Of a stretch of DNA of 64,000 nucleotides, positions 37,201 to 52,200 are shown in pieces. The stretch spans positions 719,309-783,308 of the forward strand of contig CAJNOP010000018.1 in assembly GCA_905250075.1 (NCBI GenBank), given 5' to 3'. Below the pieces are notes generated by a model. It saw nothing but the letters and a program-made list of their open reading frames with translations. It made no database searches and had not been told where the DNA came from. Numbering within the stretch: position 1 is the stretch's first letter; each line of letters begins with the position of its first letter. Origin of the DNA: Rotaria sp. Silwood1. Lineage: Eukaryota > Rotifera > Eurotatoria > Philodinida > Philodinidae. Both the position numbers and the translations under genes were made by a program.

Positions 37201-40200
37201 TACGTCATCTGTTTATTTCATAGTCTACTTAGGTCTTTCTTTACTTGAATAAGACATCAATGTCTAGAGGGGTAAAAAAAATTGAAGTGAAGAACAAACA
37301 CCCAATACATTTTTCTTTCCCATGCTTTATACAAATATATATATATATATATAGATTCATCATGACGTCATACAAGCTGTTGTCTCTTTTTCATTTTTTT
37401 TTTCATATAGGTTTTATTGACTTGACACGTGGAAAGGTCAGTACTGATCGCCATTCTTATCCATTATCATCATCATTAGACGGTTCAGTTTCATTTGAAA
37501 CAAACTATTTAATACCATCAACACAAAATGATTTATTAAATAATAAGAAAGTACGATTTATTATTCATAAACAACAACCAGAAATATCAACAACAGATAA
37601 TAATCTTATAATTACAAATACAACAATGAATGAAATGGCACAACATAAAACTTTCTCGTTTGTTGATGCGGTCAATAGCAAACATCTCGATTTGTCAACG
37701 GGCCTTTTTTCTTCTTCTTTACCATTCGTTCTTTCTTCGTCTCCTTTTTCTTCCTCTACATTATTATCGCCCGACCAACATCGCCATACTTATACTCATT
37801 TCTCTTCTTCATCATCGCCGCCACATACGACTATTACTACAACCGACAACAAAAATCTTGCTACATCGTCGGTGTATAATCATCCTTCTCCTTCTCACAT
37901 TGGTACAGACTCTAGCACAACTACTACACTTACATTGAAAGAAGCTATCGACACAAATATTCTAGACGCGCATAGCGCCTACGTTGTCGATACGCTTGAG
38001 CAACGGTAAGCAAAACAAATGAAAGAAAACGAAGAAAAAAAAACCGACCAGGGTTCTCTTTTCACTGATATTGTTTTGTTTATACAAAAGGAAGAAAAAC
38101 CTTCTGGTTTCTTTTTTTTTTTTTCTTCATTGAGTAAATATGTTGCGGTCAGATAAAAAAAGAAATGCAATTAAATTTGTAATAACTATTCTTTTATATT
38201 GATGAAATGAATGTAATAGGGTTTTTCTCAATTGCTTTGATTCATTCTTTACCTATGATGTTTATATATATCTATATAAAGAAAAATATAAAACAGCAGC
38301 CTAATTTCATTTCACCTTGCTTATATTACCTTTATATATGTATATGTATATCGACTGAGTGACGATTAATTAAGTTTGACACACATTGAAGCAACTAAAT
38401 CCAATACCTCAGTGTTTTTTTTTTGTTCAGAATCATCAACAAAAGAAAAACAAAACAAGTCATTGAAATAAAAAATTTGTTTCTATTATTCTAGTAATTA
38501 CGATTTACGTGAAGCTTATTCTCGCGGTTTAATAAACTCAAACGATCATCATATTATTGATCGTGCTAAAAATCAACGATTAACATTAGCTGATGCACTT
38601 AAAATGGGTATACTTAAATTAGGTGATCCACAATCTTATAATATAATATCAAAAACTGAATCACTTGTTATATCAAGTGTATATGATCAACGTTTAAATA
38701 CATTTATTGATCCAAATACAGCAATAAGAAAAAAAATTCTTGATCCATATCATGGTTTATATATAAATAATTTAACACAAGAAGCAATATCAATTGATGA
38801 TGCCATGAATAAAAATTTAATTATTGTTGAACAACAATTACCACATTCAAATATAAATCAACATAATGATAAATATGTTATATCAACATCATTAATACGT
38901 GAAACACGTTCATATCATTTATTAGGTGTTCGTGATTATATTAATAATAAAGAATTATCTGTACAAGAAGCTATACGTTTAGGTATATTAGATAAACAAA
39001 ATGGACAATATATTAATAGAAAAACAAATGAAATATTTTCAATATCAGAAGCTATTGCACAAGGACATATACGTGCACAACCATTACCAGTTGAATCATC
39101 ATCAACAACAACATCAGCAACAACAACAAATACACAAGATGTAATAGGAACATCAAATATTAAACGTGGAACAGTTAAAGAAACAAAAACTTATACACTT
39201 AAAAGTGCTATACATCCACGAACACGTAAAGTAATACCAATACGACAAGGTAAAAAAACCCTCACAAAGAAAATTTTTTTTTTTTGTTTTTTTCTATAAT
39301 ATATTTTATATTTTAGCTATTGATGAAGGAATTATTGATCATGCTAAAGGTTTTTATGTGAATAGTTTAACAGGTGAAAATCTTCCAATAAGTATAGCAA
39401 TTGAAAAAGGTTTAATATTTACTGAATTAATTGATCAACATCCAAAACATTATGTTAAATATTTTATTATTGAACAAGTTATTGATCCAATAACAAATCG
39501 TCGTTTAGGTTTAACTGAAGGTATACGAACAGGTTTACTTAATACAAATGTTACTAGTTATAATCATCCAATAAAACAACGACAAATGACAATTATGGAA
39601 GCATATGAGCAAGGTTTAGTTATAGGTAAATTTAGTGAACAAAGACCATCATCATTTATTAGTGATCAACGTCAACAAACATCATATTTAATAACTAATA
39701 TAACTGATGCTCGTACAGATAAAGTTTATAGCCTTCAAGAAGGTAAAATTAATGAAAGAAAAAAAAAAAGAAAAAACAAAAATGATTTTATTTCTTTTTA
39801 TTTTAGCTATTGAACAAAGATTATTCGATCGTAGAAGAGGTGTTTATATACATCCAATAACAAATGATGAACTACAAATAGGTGATGCTATTAAACGTGG
39901 TCTTATACAAGTTCAATCTGTAACAACACAAATAACTGAACAATCAAGTAGTTCACGTTCAAATTTATCAATACGTATTGAATCTCAACCACAAACAGTA
40001 CGTCCAACAACATCACAAGTTTTACAACGTGAAAAAGATATTATTGAAATTGAATCTGTACAACGTGTACCACGACATCGACGACATCATCATACAACAA
40101 CAGAAGAAATTATTGAACAACAAACAACAAATGTTGTTGATGAAGAAGTTCAAATTAATCGATCACGTTCAAGAGAAAGACCAAAACAACGTTATATTCA

Positions 40201-43200
40201 AGAAGTTACTATTGATGATGATAGAAATCGACAAGGAATAGTTGATATAAAAGAAGATACACAATATTTTCATGAAGAAATTGTTATTGAAGGTGAACGA
40301 CCTAAACCACAACCACCAAGAAGTCAAGTTATTATTGATGAAAGAATTCGTGAACATGAGGTAAATTATAGAGTTTTCTTTTTTAAATCTTAAACAGAAA
40401 CTTGAAATCTATAATTTTATCTTTTCTTCTAGGTTCATCATGTCGTTCCACCACGTCCTCAACCTCCAGTTCCGCCTCGTCCATTTCCATCAACAACAAC
40501 AACAACTAGAAAAGAATATATTGAAACAGAAATAGATCGTATTAGACCTACACGTACTGAAGAATGGCATGAAGAGCAACAACAATCATGGAGTGAAGAA
40601 GAATGGGAACAATGGCATTGTACAATGATGATGAATGGTAAACCATATCGTGTTGTTTGGGTTATGAATACAGCAACAGGTGATCGTTTACCATTACAAA
40701 ATGCCTATCAACGTGGTTTAGTTGATACTAAACAACGTTTATTTTTTGATGAAAAATTACGTCGTCAATCATATTCATTTGAAAAAGCTGTTGAATTAGG
40801 TTATATGGGTATTGAACCAGATACAGCATCATTACCAATACGTGTTGATGGTATTGATTATATGATACATTGGGTATTAGATTCATCAACAAAACGTCGT
40901 ATATTTCCTCGACAAGCTATAGCTAGAAATATATTAGATTCGAAATATGGTCGGTATATTAATCCATATAATAATTCACAAGTATCATTACATGAAGCTA
41001 TACATTTAAAATTTGTTGGTGCAACTGAATATGGTCCATCAAGTGATTCAATAACAGTAACAATTAATGGACAAACATATAATATTAAATGGGTTTATGA
41101 TACAGTACATATGAAAAAAATATTACCACGTGATGCATTACGTCAAGGTATATTAGATATACAATTAAATGAATATCGTAAACTTGATACAAATGATGTC
41201 ATGACAATATATGATGCTATACAAGCTGGTTATATACGTTGTACAGATGATGAATCATCATCAGATAATAGTGTTAAACCTCCATCAATAATATCTGTTG
41301 ATGAAGATGAATTAACAATAGCAACAAAAACAGCTACATATGTTATTACATCAGTTATACATCCATTAACACAAAAAGAAATTAAAGTATCTGAAGCTAT
41401 TGATTTGGGTATACTTGATAAAGAAACAGGTATGTTATAAAATAAAAAATATCAACAAAAAAAAACAAAGATAAAATAAAAAATCTTTTATTTGATTATA
41501 AATAATAGTACGAAAAATCAATATGGAAATCAGTAGGTTATCGCATTTTTTTATTTTTATTGCTTTAATATGGTAATAAAACTTACATATATCTATATTG
41601 CACATCCCATTTGACTAGATAAAAAAAAAACCAACAAACTCGATATCAGAGAATATTATGGGATTTTTATTGTTTATTAGATTTTTAAGAACAAGATCAC
41701 TTCTGGTGATTGTTATTATTATTATTTTTTCTTTCTTTCTCTTGTTTATATTATAATAAACAATAGCAAAGAATGCACTTCAACGTGTAGATGTTGCACG
41801 TATCTATACACACAGACACCTATTGATATGATTACAGGTGTCATTATTAAGTTCCCTATATTGATGAAACACGGAACAATTATTTCAAATTAGAAATTAA
41901 AAAAAAAACATCTTTTTATATAGTTGCTATCGATTTATATTTTATCTAACGAGAGAAAACCTCCAAATGTGACTTGTTAATCGAATGGATATTTTTTGAA
42001 GTCAATGGTCTTGAGATTCGATGATCGAGTTTCTGCTTCCAGTTTCCTAACATTATTGATAATCTCCGAAGATACTAGTAGAAGCCTGTAAGAGTTTATT
42101 CCTATGCGCTGTCCTTCCCTAGTTATTACAATTTTATCAAATTATTTATCTCGGACAAGACATTAATAAAAAAAAATGAAGGTGGGTATCTAAACCTGAA
42201 ATTTCAGTTCGAAAAGATATGATGTTCTTGAGAGTATAACATATTCTATTGAACTGAAATTTTAAGAACATTCTAAAGCCCACGAGACTTGTCTATTGGC
42301 GAAAAATCAGCTTTGAAATTCCATACTTTGATTTTTCACGAATTCTTTGCTATAGATACAATGAAATTCATTCAAACTATAATAACTGAAGAAGGACACT
42401 GCGCATAGCGACCAATCCTTACAAACTTCTACTAGTCTCGTTGAAGCCTTATTATCGGTCAAATAACGATTCGATTAGCAAATCACACTTGATGATCGTT
42501 CCACACTAGAGAAGAAAATTACAATAATTTGTTTAAAAACAAATGAGAAACAAATCCATAAATTTGATATAACAGTCATAGATTACATGAATATGAAATA
42601 CTCGAAAATTTTTATCATCGACCTTCAAAATGAAGTGAAAAAAAAGGCGAGACACAACTCCATTAAAGAAGCCAAGATATTGAAAATGAAACCCTGATAT
42701 ATTTCGTTTTCTTCATCCTTGATTTCGATAAGTCAGTCAAATATAAAAACTGTTAACTATAATTTGAAATTTGTTCCGTGTTTTGATTCTTCCATGCACA
42801 ACCACAAAAAAATCCAAAAAATATTTTTCCCTTCACTTTTATCGATCATACTAACGATACCAACAAAACCAGTTCAATCCGATATATGTATATTTTTTTT
42901 TTTACTTTTGAAACTTATACGCATGTGAATATGCGCATACTATGGGTTATGTAAGCACTATTTCGTTTTTTATTTAGTTTTTACAGAAAAAAGAAAAGAA
43001 TTTTATTATTTTGTTTTTTATATTTCTTTAACCAAAAAAACATAAATAAACAAAAATGCTAATCTTCTTGTTTTCGTTTTATAGGCAGTTATCGTGATTT
43101 AGTTACAAATGTTCAATATGAATTAGCTGAAGCCATTAATGAAGGTTTAGTTTATGCAACAATCATTGAAACAAAAGAAGATACAGAAATGATGACATCA

Positions 43201-46200
43201 TCAGTACAAGAAATTGTTAAAAAATTTATTGTTAAAAGTGTTGCGATTGATAGTGATTCACAAGAAAAAATTGGTGGTTTAGAAGCACAAGCTGTTGGTA
43301 TACTTAATTATGCACAAGGTGTTTATAATGATAGAAAATATGGTGTTAAAATTCCACTTGGTAAACAAATTAGTTTTTATATCAATTTGTTTTATTTACG
43401 AAATTTTTCTTTTTTGTAGATAAAGCTATTGAAAGAAAATTACTTGATGTTGAACTTGTTAGTCAAAAGAAATTTGAAGAATATGATTTAGAATTAATAA
43501 CAGATACAATCACAGAAAAACGTATAACATTATATAAAATTCATGGTGTACAAAATAATGTCTTAGGTCGAATGGAATCAGGTGCTGTTGCTGTTAAAAA
43601 TCGTATGATTGATACAGAAGCTAAAACTTATACAGATTTTTCAACTGGTGAAACAATGTCTATTCAAGAAGCTATTAATAGAAATTTAATACAAGCTGAA
43701 ATAAGTGAACATGTTGAACGAAAACCATTAGGTTTATCAATGCAAAATGCTATTCGACTTGGTTTTTATGTACCTGAAACAGGTATGAATGACATTAAAT
43801 TCTTTTCAAGTGAAATTATACTTTTAAATTATAATCTAAAACTTTGCTTACATATTTTCAACATATGAATTATTTAAAATCTAGGTCCTATTTTGTAAAA
43901 TTCATATTTTGAAGATAATATGTCGACAAAGTTTCAGATCTAAATTCATAAGTAAGATTTCGCATAAAAATGAGAATCTTTCAGAAAAAGTCCACTTAAG
44001 AATTCAAAATCTTAGGAAAAAACAAAGGCTTAGTAACTCGAACAGCTCTAGAGTATTTACATACGTACAAGGTCCTATCGATTGAATACAATCCAAGGTT
44101 GAAAGCAATTTATCACTTGGGGATCTGTCCTTGTATGTTATTTCTATAGTTTAAAAACAGAATATTGACAAATGAAGTCCACCAACTGATTAATTGTTTT
44201 TCAAACAAGACTATGTACATAATGTCTAGTCTAATGTATTATAAATATTCTGAAAAGAGTTCAGATTGTAATCTTGATATTCCATGTTTCGAATTTTGAT
44301 TCAAGGTTTCGTACAGCAACAGATGTTTATATGAATAGTTTATTGTGAAAATCTCAACTCTTTTCGTTGCTCCCGTCCTGTTCTAAGAATATCGAATTTA
44401 CGATAGATATAAGCGTTGTAAAAGATATGCTTTTATCACATAAGCGCCTCTTAAAATAAATACTGAAAAACTAATTTTTTTAATGTCTCTAAGAGAAATT
44501 ATAGAATTCTATAAGAATACATTATCTCGGTAATAGAGTGCGATGGTTCAAATACACACTGAAATCAAGAATCAAATCAAAACCAACTTTTTTATAATTT
44601 TTACAATCTGAAATCATTAAATCATCAGATAGATACAAAAATTCTTAAATCTATATTGAGAAATCTTCATATTACAACTCAATAGTGCAAATTAATGGCT
44701 TTAATTTTATATGATATGTTGGGAACCAAACTCTTTAGAATATTCATAGCTCATCTAGTTCTTGTCTATATTTTCGTGTCAAATAAAAAAACATATTTTG
44801 TGTTTTTTTTCTTAGGTGCATTCCGTGATCCAGCTACAGAACATTATATGACATTAATGGAAGCTATTGAACGTGGTCATATACATGTTAATGGTGTTGC
44901 ATTTGCTGATAGTGAACAAGGGCCAATAACACTATATGATGCATTTTCATTAGGTTTAATTAATCGTCGTGATGGTGGTAAACTTAATCCAGCTAAAATG
45001 AGTTTATATCGTGCACGATTAGTTGAATCAAAATTACATCGTATGAATGTTGAAGATGCTATACGGTGTGGTTTACTTAATCTTCGTACGGGTCTATATA
45101 AACATCCACATAGTGGTGAACAATTAAATTTAAAAGAAGCTATACAACGTGGTTTAATTGATGGACAAAGTACTGTTATTGAAAATCCATCAACAGGACG
45201 TTATATGACATTAAAAGATGCATTAGATGGTATACGTATTGATAATGATGGACAAGTTATTGATTCATATTCAAATAAAGTTATAACAACATTAGAATTA
45301 GCATATAATCATAGAAAATTATTTTCACAATTTGATGTTAATGCTGGTGAAATATTTCTTCCATCACAAAATGAATCAATTGGTTTTGAAAAAGCTGTAC
45401 GAAAAAATTTACTTGATAATAATCGTATTAAATTATTTGATCCAAAAACTAGTCGTGAATATTCTATACAAGATGCTATTGAACGTGGTTTAATTGATCA
45501 TGAATCAGGTTTAATATATGATTCACGTTCACGTACAACATATTCAATACGTGAAGCTATACGTCATGGTATTATAGCTATTGTTGGTGCACCACTTGTA
45601 CCAATTAAAGCTGATCATGAAACAGTTGCAGCTAAAATAACATCAAGAAATCATCGACGACATTCATTAGCTAAAAGTTCATTACATTTTGATTATAATA
45701 GTGCACCAGAGTCAGCTGATGAAGATTCACATGGTAGTTCTGGTTGGCATCGTATAACATCAAAAAATCGACCTATTAGTCCATTAAGTGCCGATGGTAA
45801 ACGTAGTATTCGTCGACGTACTGGTTCAAGTCCATCAAGAAATAATACTAATAATCGTTTTAAATGTCGTGATGATGATTGGATAACAGGATGGAGAGGA
45901 GGTAATAATGATGATGATGATGATACATTTGGTGGTGGTTCAAAACGTATTGGTGGTAATACATATTATACAAGTTCAACAACAACAACAACAAATCGTA
46001 GACAAGATAATGATAAAAATCATTCATCGAATCGATCACAAGGTGGACGTACATCAACTGGTTATCAACAAAAACGTAAATTTAAATAAATACATAGGGC
46101 AATCGAAAAGTAGTGGTGGAAGTACTTTATTCCTATATAGAAAATTTGAGGAAAATTTTCCTTTTTATATGTAGTGATAGTCAAAAATAATGTTCTATTT

Positions 46201-49200
46201 TTTTTCTGTGATATTTGATCATTCTTCAACTAATATCATAATAATAAAAAATTTCGATTTGAGAGTGTTTGTTATGATATATGACGATTATATTAGATCA
46301 TATTTGTCTTCGATGTGTATTTTTTTTCTTCATACCTACACGTAAGCATTCAAACAAACTATTTCGATCGACAGAAAAACGAAGTAGGATAATGATATTA
46401 AAGAATGTCAAAAGAAGAATTTTGGTAACGTATTTAGACTATATATGTTAGAATCAATCGCAAAAAAAAATCCAAATCAAATAGTTAATTAAAGCATTCT
46501 TCATTTAGTTCACAAGCGCATATATCCTTTCATATTTGTGACGCGTCAATGTATTGTTATAAATTCCTTTCCGCAATAGAAGACATCAGTTAATCAATTA
46601 ATCTCTCGCAAAATTGCAACTTATGCATTTTAAAATTCTAAACATCTTTTTCAATAGAAGATCTGAAGTCTTATATTCATAATCGATGAGATCAAATTTG
46701 AAATAATCAAACTCTATTATTGTGTCTAGGTGCAGACGTACGCACACCCACTCATAATACGCATCGAAAACAATGTAATCTGATGTTATCGTCACATATG
46801 ATAACAAAACAGCTCCTAGCGAAATGTTAATCAACGCATGGCCAAACATGACAGAAAAATAAGAACATTATTTTTATTTATCAGTACATATAAAGCAGAA
46901 AATTTCCTCAAGCTTTCCATACGGAATAAATTACTCCTGTCACCACTTTTAGATTAGCCTAAACATAAAAAACAAGAAAAAAAAATAGAAATATTTATTT
47001 ATTTTTTTTTCTTTTAGACCAAGACTTATCAGTTATATCGACAGTAGATACCAAGGTAAGATAACCTATGTTTGATAAAACAAATAATAAAATCAATATT
47101 AGAAATTTGCTCATCTGACACACTTATGTATGTTTGTTTGTTTTCTCGACATAACGCACGCTCTCTCATCTCTTTGCGATTTTTTTTGTGTCTTTCTCTT
47201 GTTTTATTAATTGTAATTATGCGCATTTGTTTCTCCAACATTAAACACACACACACACATACCCATACGCATCAATGCATGTTAAATGGTTGAAATTACC
47301 AAAACGCACAATATCAAATATTAAAAAAATAAAAAATAAAAACATGTGAGTTAATATTAATGGTGATGGTTATTAATGAAAAATGATTTGTTTTCTTATT
47401 TTAATTTTGTGTTTTCATTACTCATATTATTTTGTTTTTTTTTTGCAAAAAAAAAATAAAAATAATTATTTATTCTTTCTAGGTGAGTTCGATGGCATTA
47501 ATGGTTCATCTGCTTAATGACTATGATCAGATAATATATCTGATTATGAATTCTCTTTCTTCTACGTTTTTTCTTTCGTATTATGTTTATTTATTAACAC
47601 TTGTTCATTTATCAACACATTCTATTTTCGTAAAATGAACTTTATCTAAAACAAAAAAAAAGAAAAAATACGATTTACAATCTCCTTTAATTGTTAATTA
47701 TTTGTTATGTGTCATTTTACATTGTTGTTCAGCGTTTTTTATGTATAAACGTGTAGAACTTATTTTTTTGTAATATTATCGTGTTAGTTTTTTTTGAACA
47801 AAACAACTTCACATGTTCGTTCGTTTTTTTGTGTATGTCTATGAGTATTTGTCTTAGAAAGGTTTTTTTTTCGTTTAGTATATGTTTCATTTACTGATTC
47901 CTCCTTTCTTTCCTCTTTTATTATAATTGTATACTCGTTTTCTTTTTTTTTTTATCTTCATGCGTTGACTGAAAGAAAAACAAACAAACAAACATTAAGA
48001 GACAAGAAGATAGAGAAAGATATACCTATACATATATGAACAAAAGAAAAATTAAATATTCTTTACACTCTGAACAAAGAAAGAAATAATAAATAAAATT
48101 TTGCTTTTTTTTGCATTTTTTTTCTATTTTTTTGGTTTAACTTTCTTAGGAAAAAATATATTTCGTTTTTAGAATATTAAAATTAAGGCGGTAGGAAAAA
48201 AAGAGAACTTTTATGGCGAGGAATGACTGAAAAAATTTCTTTTTGGTATATTGTTTTTCATTTTCATATAGTTCTTTTGTGAGCGAAGATAATAGAGCCT
48301 GTTGGATGCAAAATATTTCAACCCCGGACTCGGCCAAACTGTACTTTGATACTCCTTACAAATGGGATAGTGGTCCTGACGTCCGCTTGTGGTCACTAGG
48401 ATATCGTACGAATTTCTTAGAGGACTAGAGTCTATCGGACTCGAAAGGGCTACGGTGCTAGTCCAACCAACTCTACTACATAATCAGATAATAGACTATT
48501 TCATGACAAAACTTTTTCGAGTTTTTCTAAGACATCTCAGGTTATTTTTTATTTCGAAATGCATTTATACACGACGAGAGTTTATCATCAAATTATATTA
48601 CGTTAGATAATAATATCCATAGTGATATAGCCACCTTCGGGAACAGTTATTTTTTATACAAAAAAAAAAAACCATTTTGATTACTTGAAATTCATTGTAA
48701 ATCTCTATTCTTCTTGTCTCTATTTGTTTCTATGTAAGAAAATCACAACGCACGCGAAGTCTTCTGCATGTGTGTGTGTGCATATGTGCGTTCAGCTGAT
48801 TATTCTAGCTTAAAGTGTGGCATGCTGTATATTCATATTAGTAATTTATAGCTCATATTTGGCACAAATCACAGCATTTATATATATATATATTGTCTTA
48901 TAGAATTCTAAATAATACATTTCATATTTCAGGAATCATCATCAGCATTAGATAATAATGATAATAAAAAGTCGAATGAACTTATTACACGTAAATCGGA
49001 AAAGTCATATTATGTTCAACCAAATACACAAGTTGCTGATGAACCATCATCATCAAAAGTTGGAAATATTAGTGATCATGACGAAGATTTATTATATTCG
49101 TCAAATACCAATGAATCTAGTTTCGATACTGTTGTAGAAAAAATACCAGAAGAAATAAATGATGATTCATTAAAAATTGAAGATAATGCACAATCAATTC

Positions 49201-52200
49201 AGGTAAGAGGTTTTTTTAATTTCATTAAAGCATAAAAAACCTCTAAACAGACTACTAACAATTAAAATAGCAAAAAAAGACCATTTAAGCCGTACGTACA
49301 TTGAATATAAAAGACTTTTTTTTTGATATTAAATCTATTTAATAAATAAAAATATTTATTTCGCTCAGATAATTATTACAATAATAAAAATTTTACGTAA
49401 AATAAAAGAAAAAAAAAGATTATGAAAATTTTTTAAATTTATTTTCTGAACTAATTAATGCTGCTTGTTTTATGCATGTTTTTTTAAATTTAATGAAATA
49501 GTTCTCGTTTAAACAAAAAAAAAAAATAATGAACAAATGAATCGATTTTTATGTGCTTTTTTTTAGAATGATGATAATCGAATTCTTGTTGATATGCATG
49601 ATGTTGCTAATCGTTTAACATCATTACATGATCAATTAAATCAATATGTTTATTTAACTGAAAATCTTAATGAACTTCGAAATAATGTTGAACAAATAAA
49701 AGTATGATAAAGAAATTTAATAAAAAAAAAAATGATGTCTTTCTTTTTGTTATAGACATTACATTCTGGTGTTGAAAACGAAAAAACAACTATTGATAAT
49801 CTTGTTGAACGTGCTAATCATATTAATCCTCAACTTGCTACTTTAAGTCAAGATCTTGAAGAAAAACGAGTTGAAGTAAGAAAATTATTCTTTTATATTA
49901 ATTAGACATAAATAAAAATTAAAAAGATAAGATTTCGAACGCTGCAAATTTGCAATAACTCTTTGTGAGGTTCTCGTGGTTTCTAGGGGTTTTGAAATGA
50001 AATTGGTATTAGTAAAATTCGCTCCAGCACTTGTTCAGTTCAAAGAGATAATCAATCGAAAATCTATTAAATTGTGCATTTCATGAGATTCCTTGATCAA
50101 AGAATTTTTGATGAAAACGGCTTGATGTACGGTCACATAATTGATAATTTTGAAGGTCTCTCGGTTAATCATCTTTTCAAGTAAAAAGATGATCAAAGTG
50201 AAATAGAATGGGCTAAAGCAGATCTTACTAATATTCTAATGGAATAGGTAAAAAAATGATGACTGATAGAAAGTTACACAATCCATGTAAAAAAAAAAAA
50301 AGAAAGAAAGAATCTGAATTTAAGCAAATCATTCAGTTTATAATCGATTAAAAGCATGATGACCGTATAAATCAATCATATTTGTTTTTAGCTGATTAAA
50401 ATCTAGCTTTCAGCTTGAAAAACAAATTTCATTAGATTTCAATGTACCAAATCAGAGCGTTCGAGTTCAGCCTTGACTGTAATCACTTCTAGTCAATTAA
50501 TAAACTTGAACAATAAACTTAAACGATATTCATTTTTCTTTTGATTAGATTGCTGATATTAATAGTGGTTTAAGTGATATAATCGAACGATTTATAACTC
50601 AAGTTGATCAATTTAATAATGAACATAATCGTTTAACTGAATGGCTTGAAATAAATGATAAAGAAATTCAAAAACCATTAGAATTATCAACATTAAATAA
50701 TGATAATGAAAAATTTCAAACCATTTTAACAGCAACAATTAATTTACAAAATGATCTTAAATCTCTTCAAGAATATTTACAATTAATTGGTATAACTATA
50801 CAAGATTTTAAACAAGCAACTGGAAATACTGATGGTGGAAAATCAGCTAAAATCTATAAACAACTTCAACAACGTTTTGATATTTTATCAACAAATTATA
50901 CGGATTTTCTTAAACGTTGTAAACAAATATCTGATCAATGTGAACGTTATATGTTAACATATAATGAAGTTAATGATCTTAATGAACAAATTGTTAAATC
51001 AATAAATGAATTTGATCAAAATTTAGCTTCAAATAAAAATAAACAACAGGTAAACATTTCCTCAACGATAGTTTTTTTTTTAATGAAAATTAAAAAAAAT
51101 TATTTAGGATGATAATACATTACAAGTTCTTTTACTTAATGTTCAAAAACAATTGGATAAATTAAGTATGCTTGCAGCACATGAACCTAGTTCACCATCA
51201 CCAATCATGTCATCAAGTTATCATATACAAAACCAAATTAAAGAACATGTAAGTCAGAGATTCATTTTATAGAAAAGCTCAAAAAAAAATATATAACAAA
51301 TAATCTTCTATATTTTTTTTTCAACATTTGTTTTGCTTTGCCATCGTGTAATGGCAATGAGAACCGCTGATAATGTGCGTTTTTTTCTCTTAGGAGTAAC
51401 TATTGTATGGGAGAGAGTTTTAGCCTTTGTTTCAGTCGAAAGGAAAAGTTTTGTTTCAATATTTTTTTTACGACTTTTTAGAAAATAAAAAGTTACATGA
51501 TTGATCAAAAAAATTTGGTTTGGTGCCTTTTGATTTCAAATAATGGCAGTCGATATACTATCATATATTGACTATCATGAACTCGTACATATGAGACATA
51601 CAAGAATTTAAATAGTTCTTCTTACATTACATCAGCTATTAATGCTCTATCTTTTAGTATATCGTACAAAAAATTCTCTGATTTAATGAAGAATAATCCT
51701 AATAAATATTTAGGACACGATTTTTGACTAATTTCTTGATAATTCTCAAAAGTGAATAGTGACTAACTTTACCATAGTACGGACTAATGAATTGACATTT
51801 GGATTTGATGCTTTCAGATGATAGTTTTTTGAACGCACATTCAAAATCAAAAATTAAATTTTGATTAGTACTGTGGTTCATTAGTCCTGCCATGAATGCT
51901 TTCTGAAAGGAATAGTATTGATTTGACCGAAAGAAAAATATCGAAGGAATTTATAGTGAAAAAGGTTACGCCATTCAGGAAAATCAAAATGATGCTCTTT
52001 CTATAATAAATGTCATATCCACATATTCATATATATGAATGTAAAGGCAAAAACTATTATAGATACCGAGTTTTTGTTGATTTTAGCAATCATATAACTG
52101 TGAAGGAACTCCAATATCTCAATCTTTGAACATCCCTCAACCATATAGTTACTCATATTTTCTTTCGAATCAATCATGCATACTCCTTATAGATCAAAAA

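Noticed and set aside
48422..48464. Nested hairpins followed by CGAAA, considered as a hammerhead ribozyme
   Set aside because: The required CUGAUGA core is not present in the right place and the third helix does not pair.
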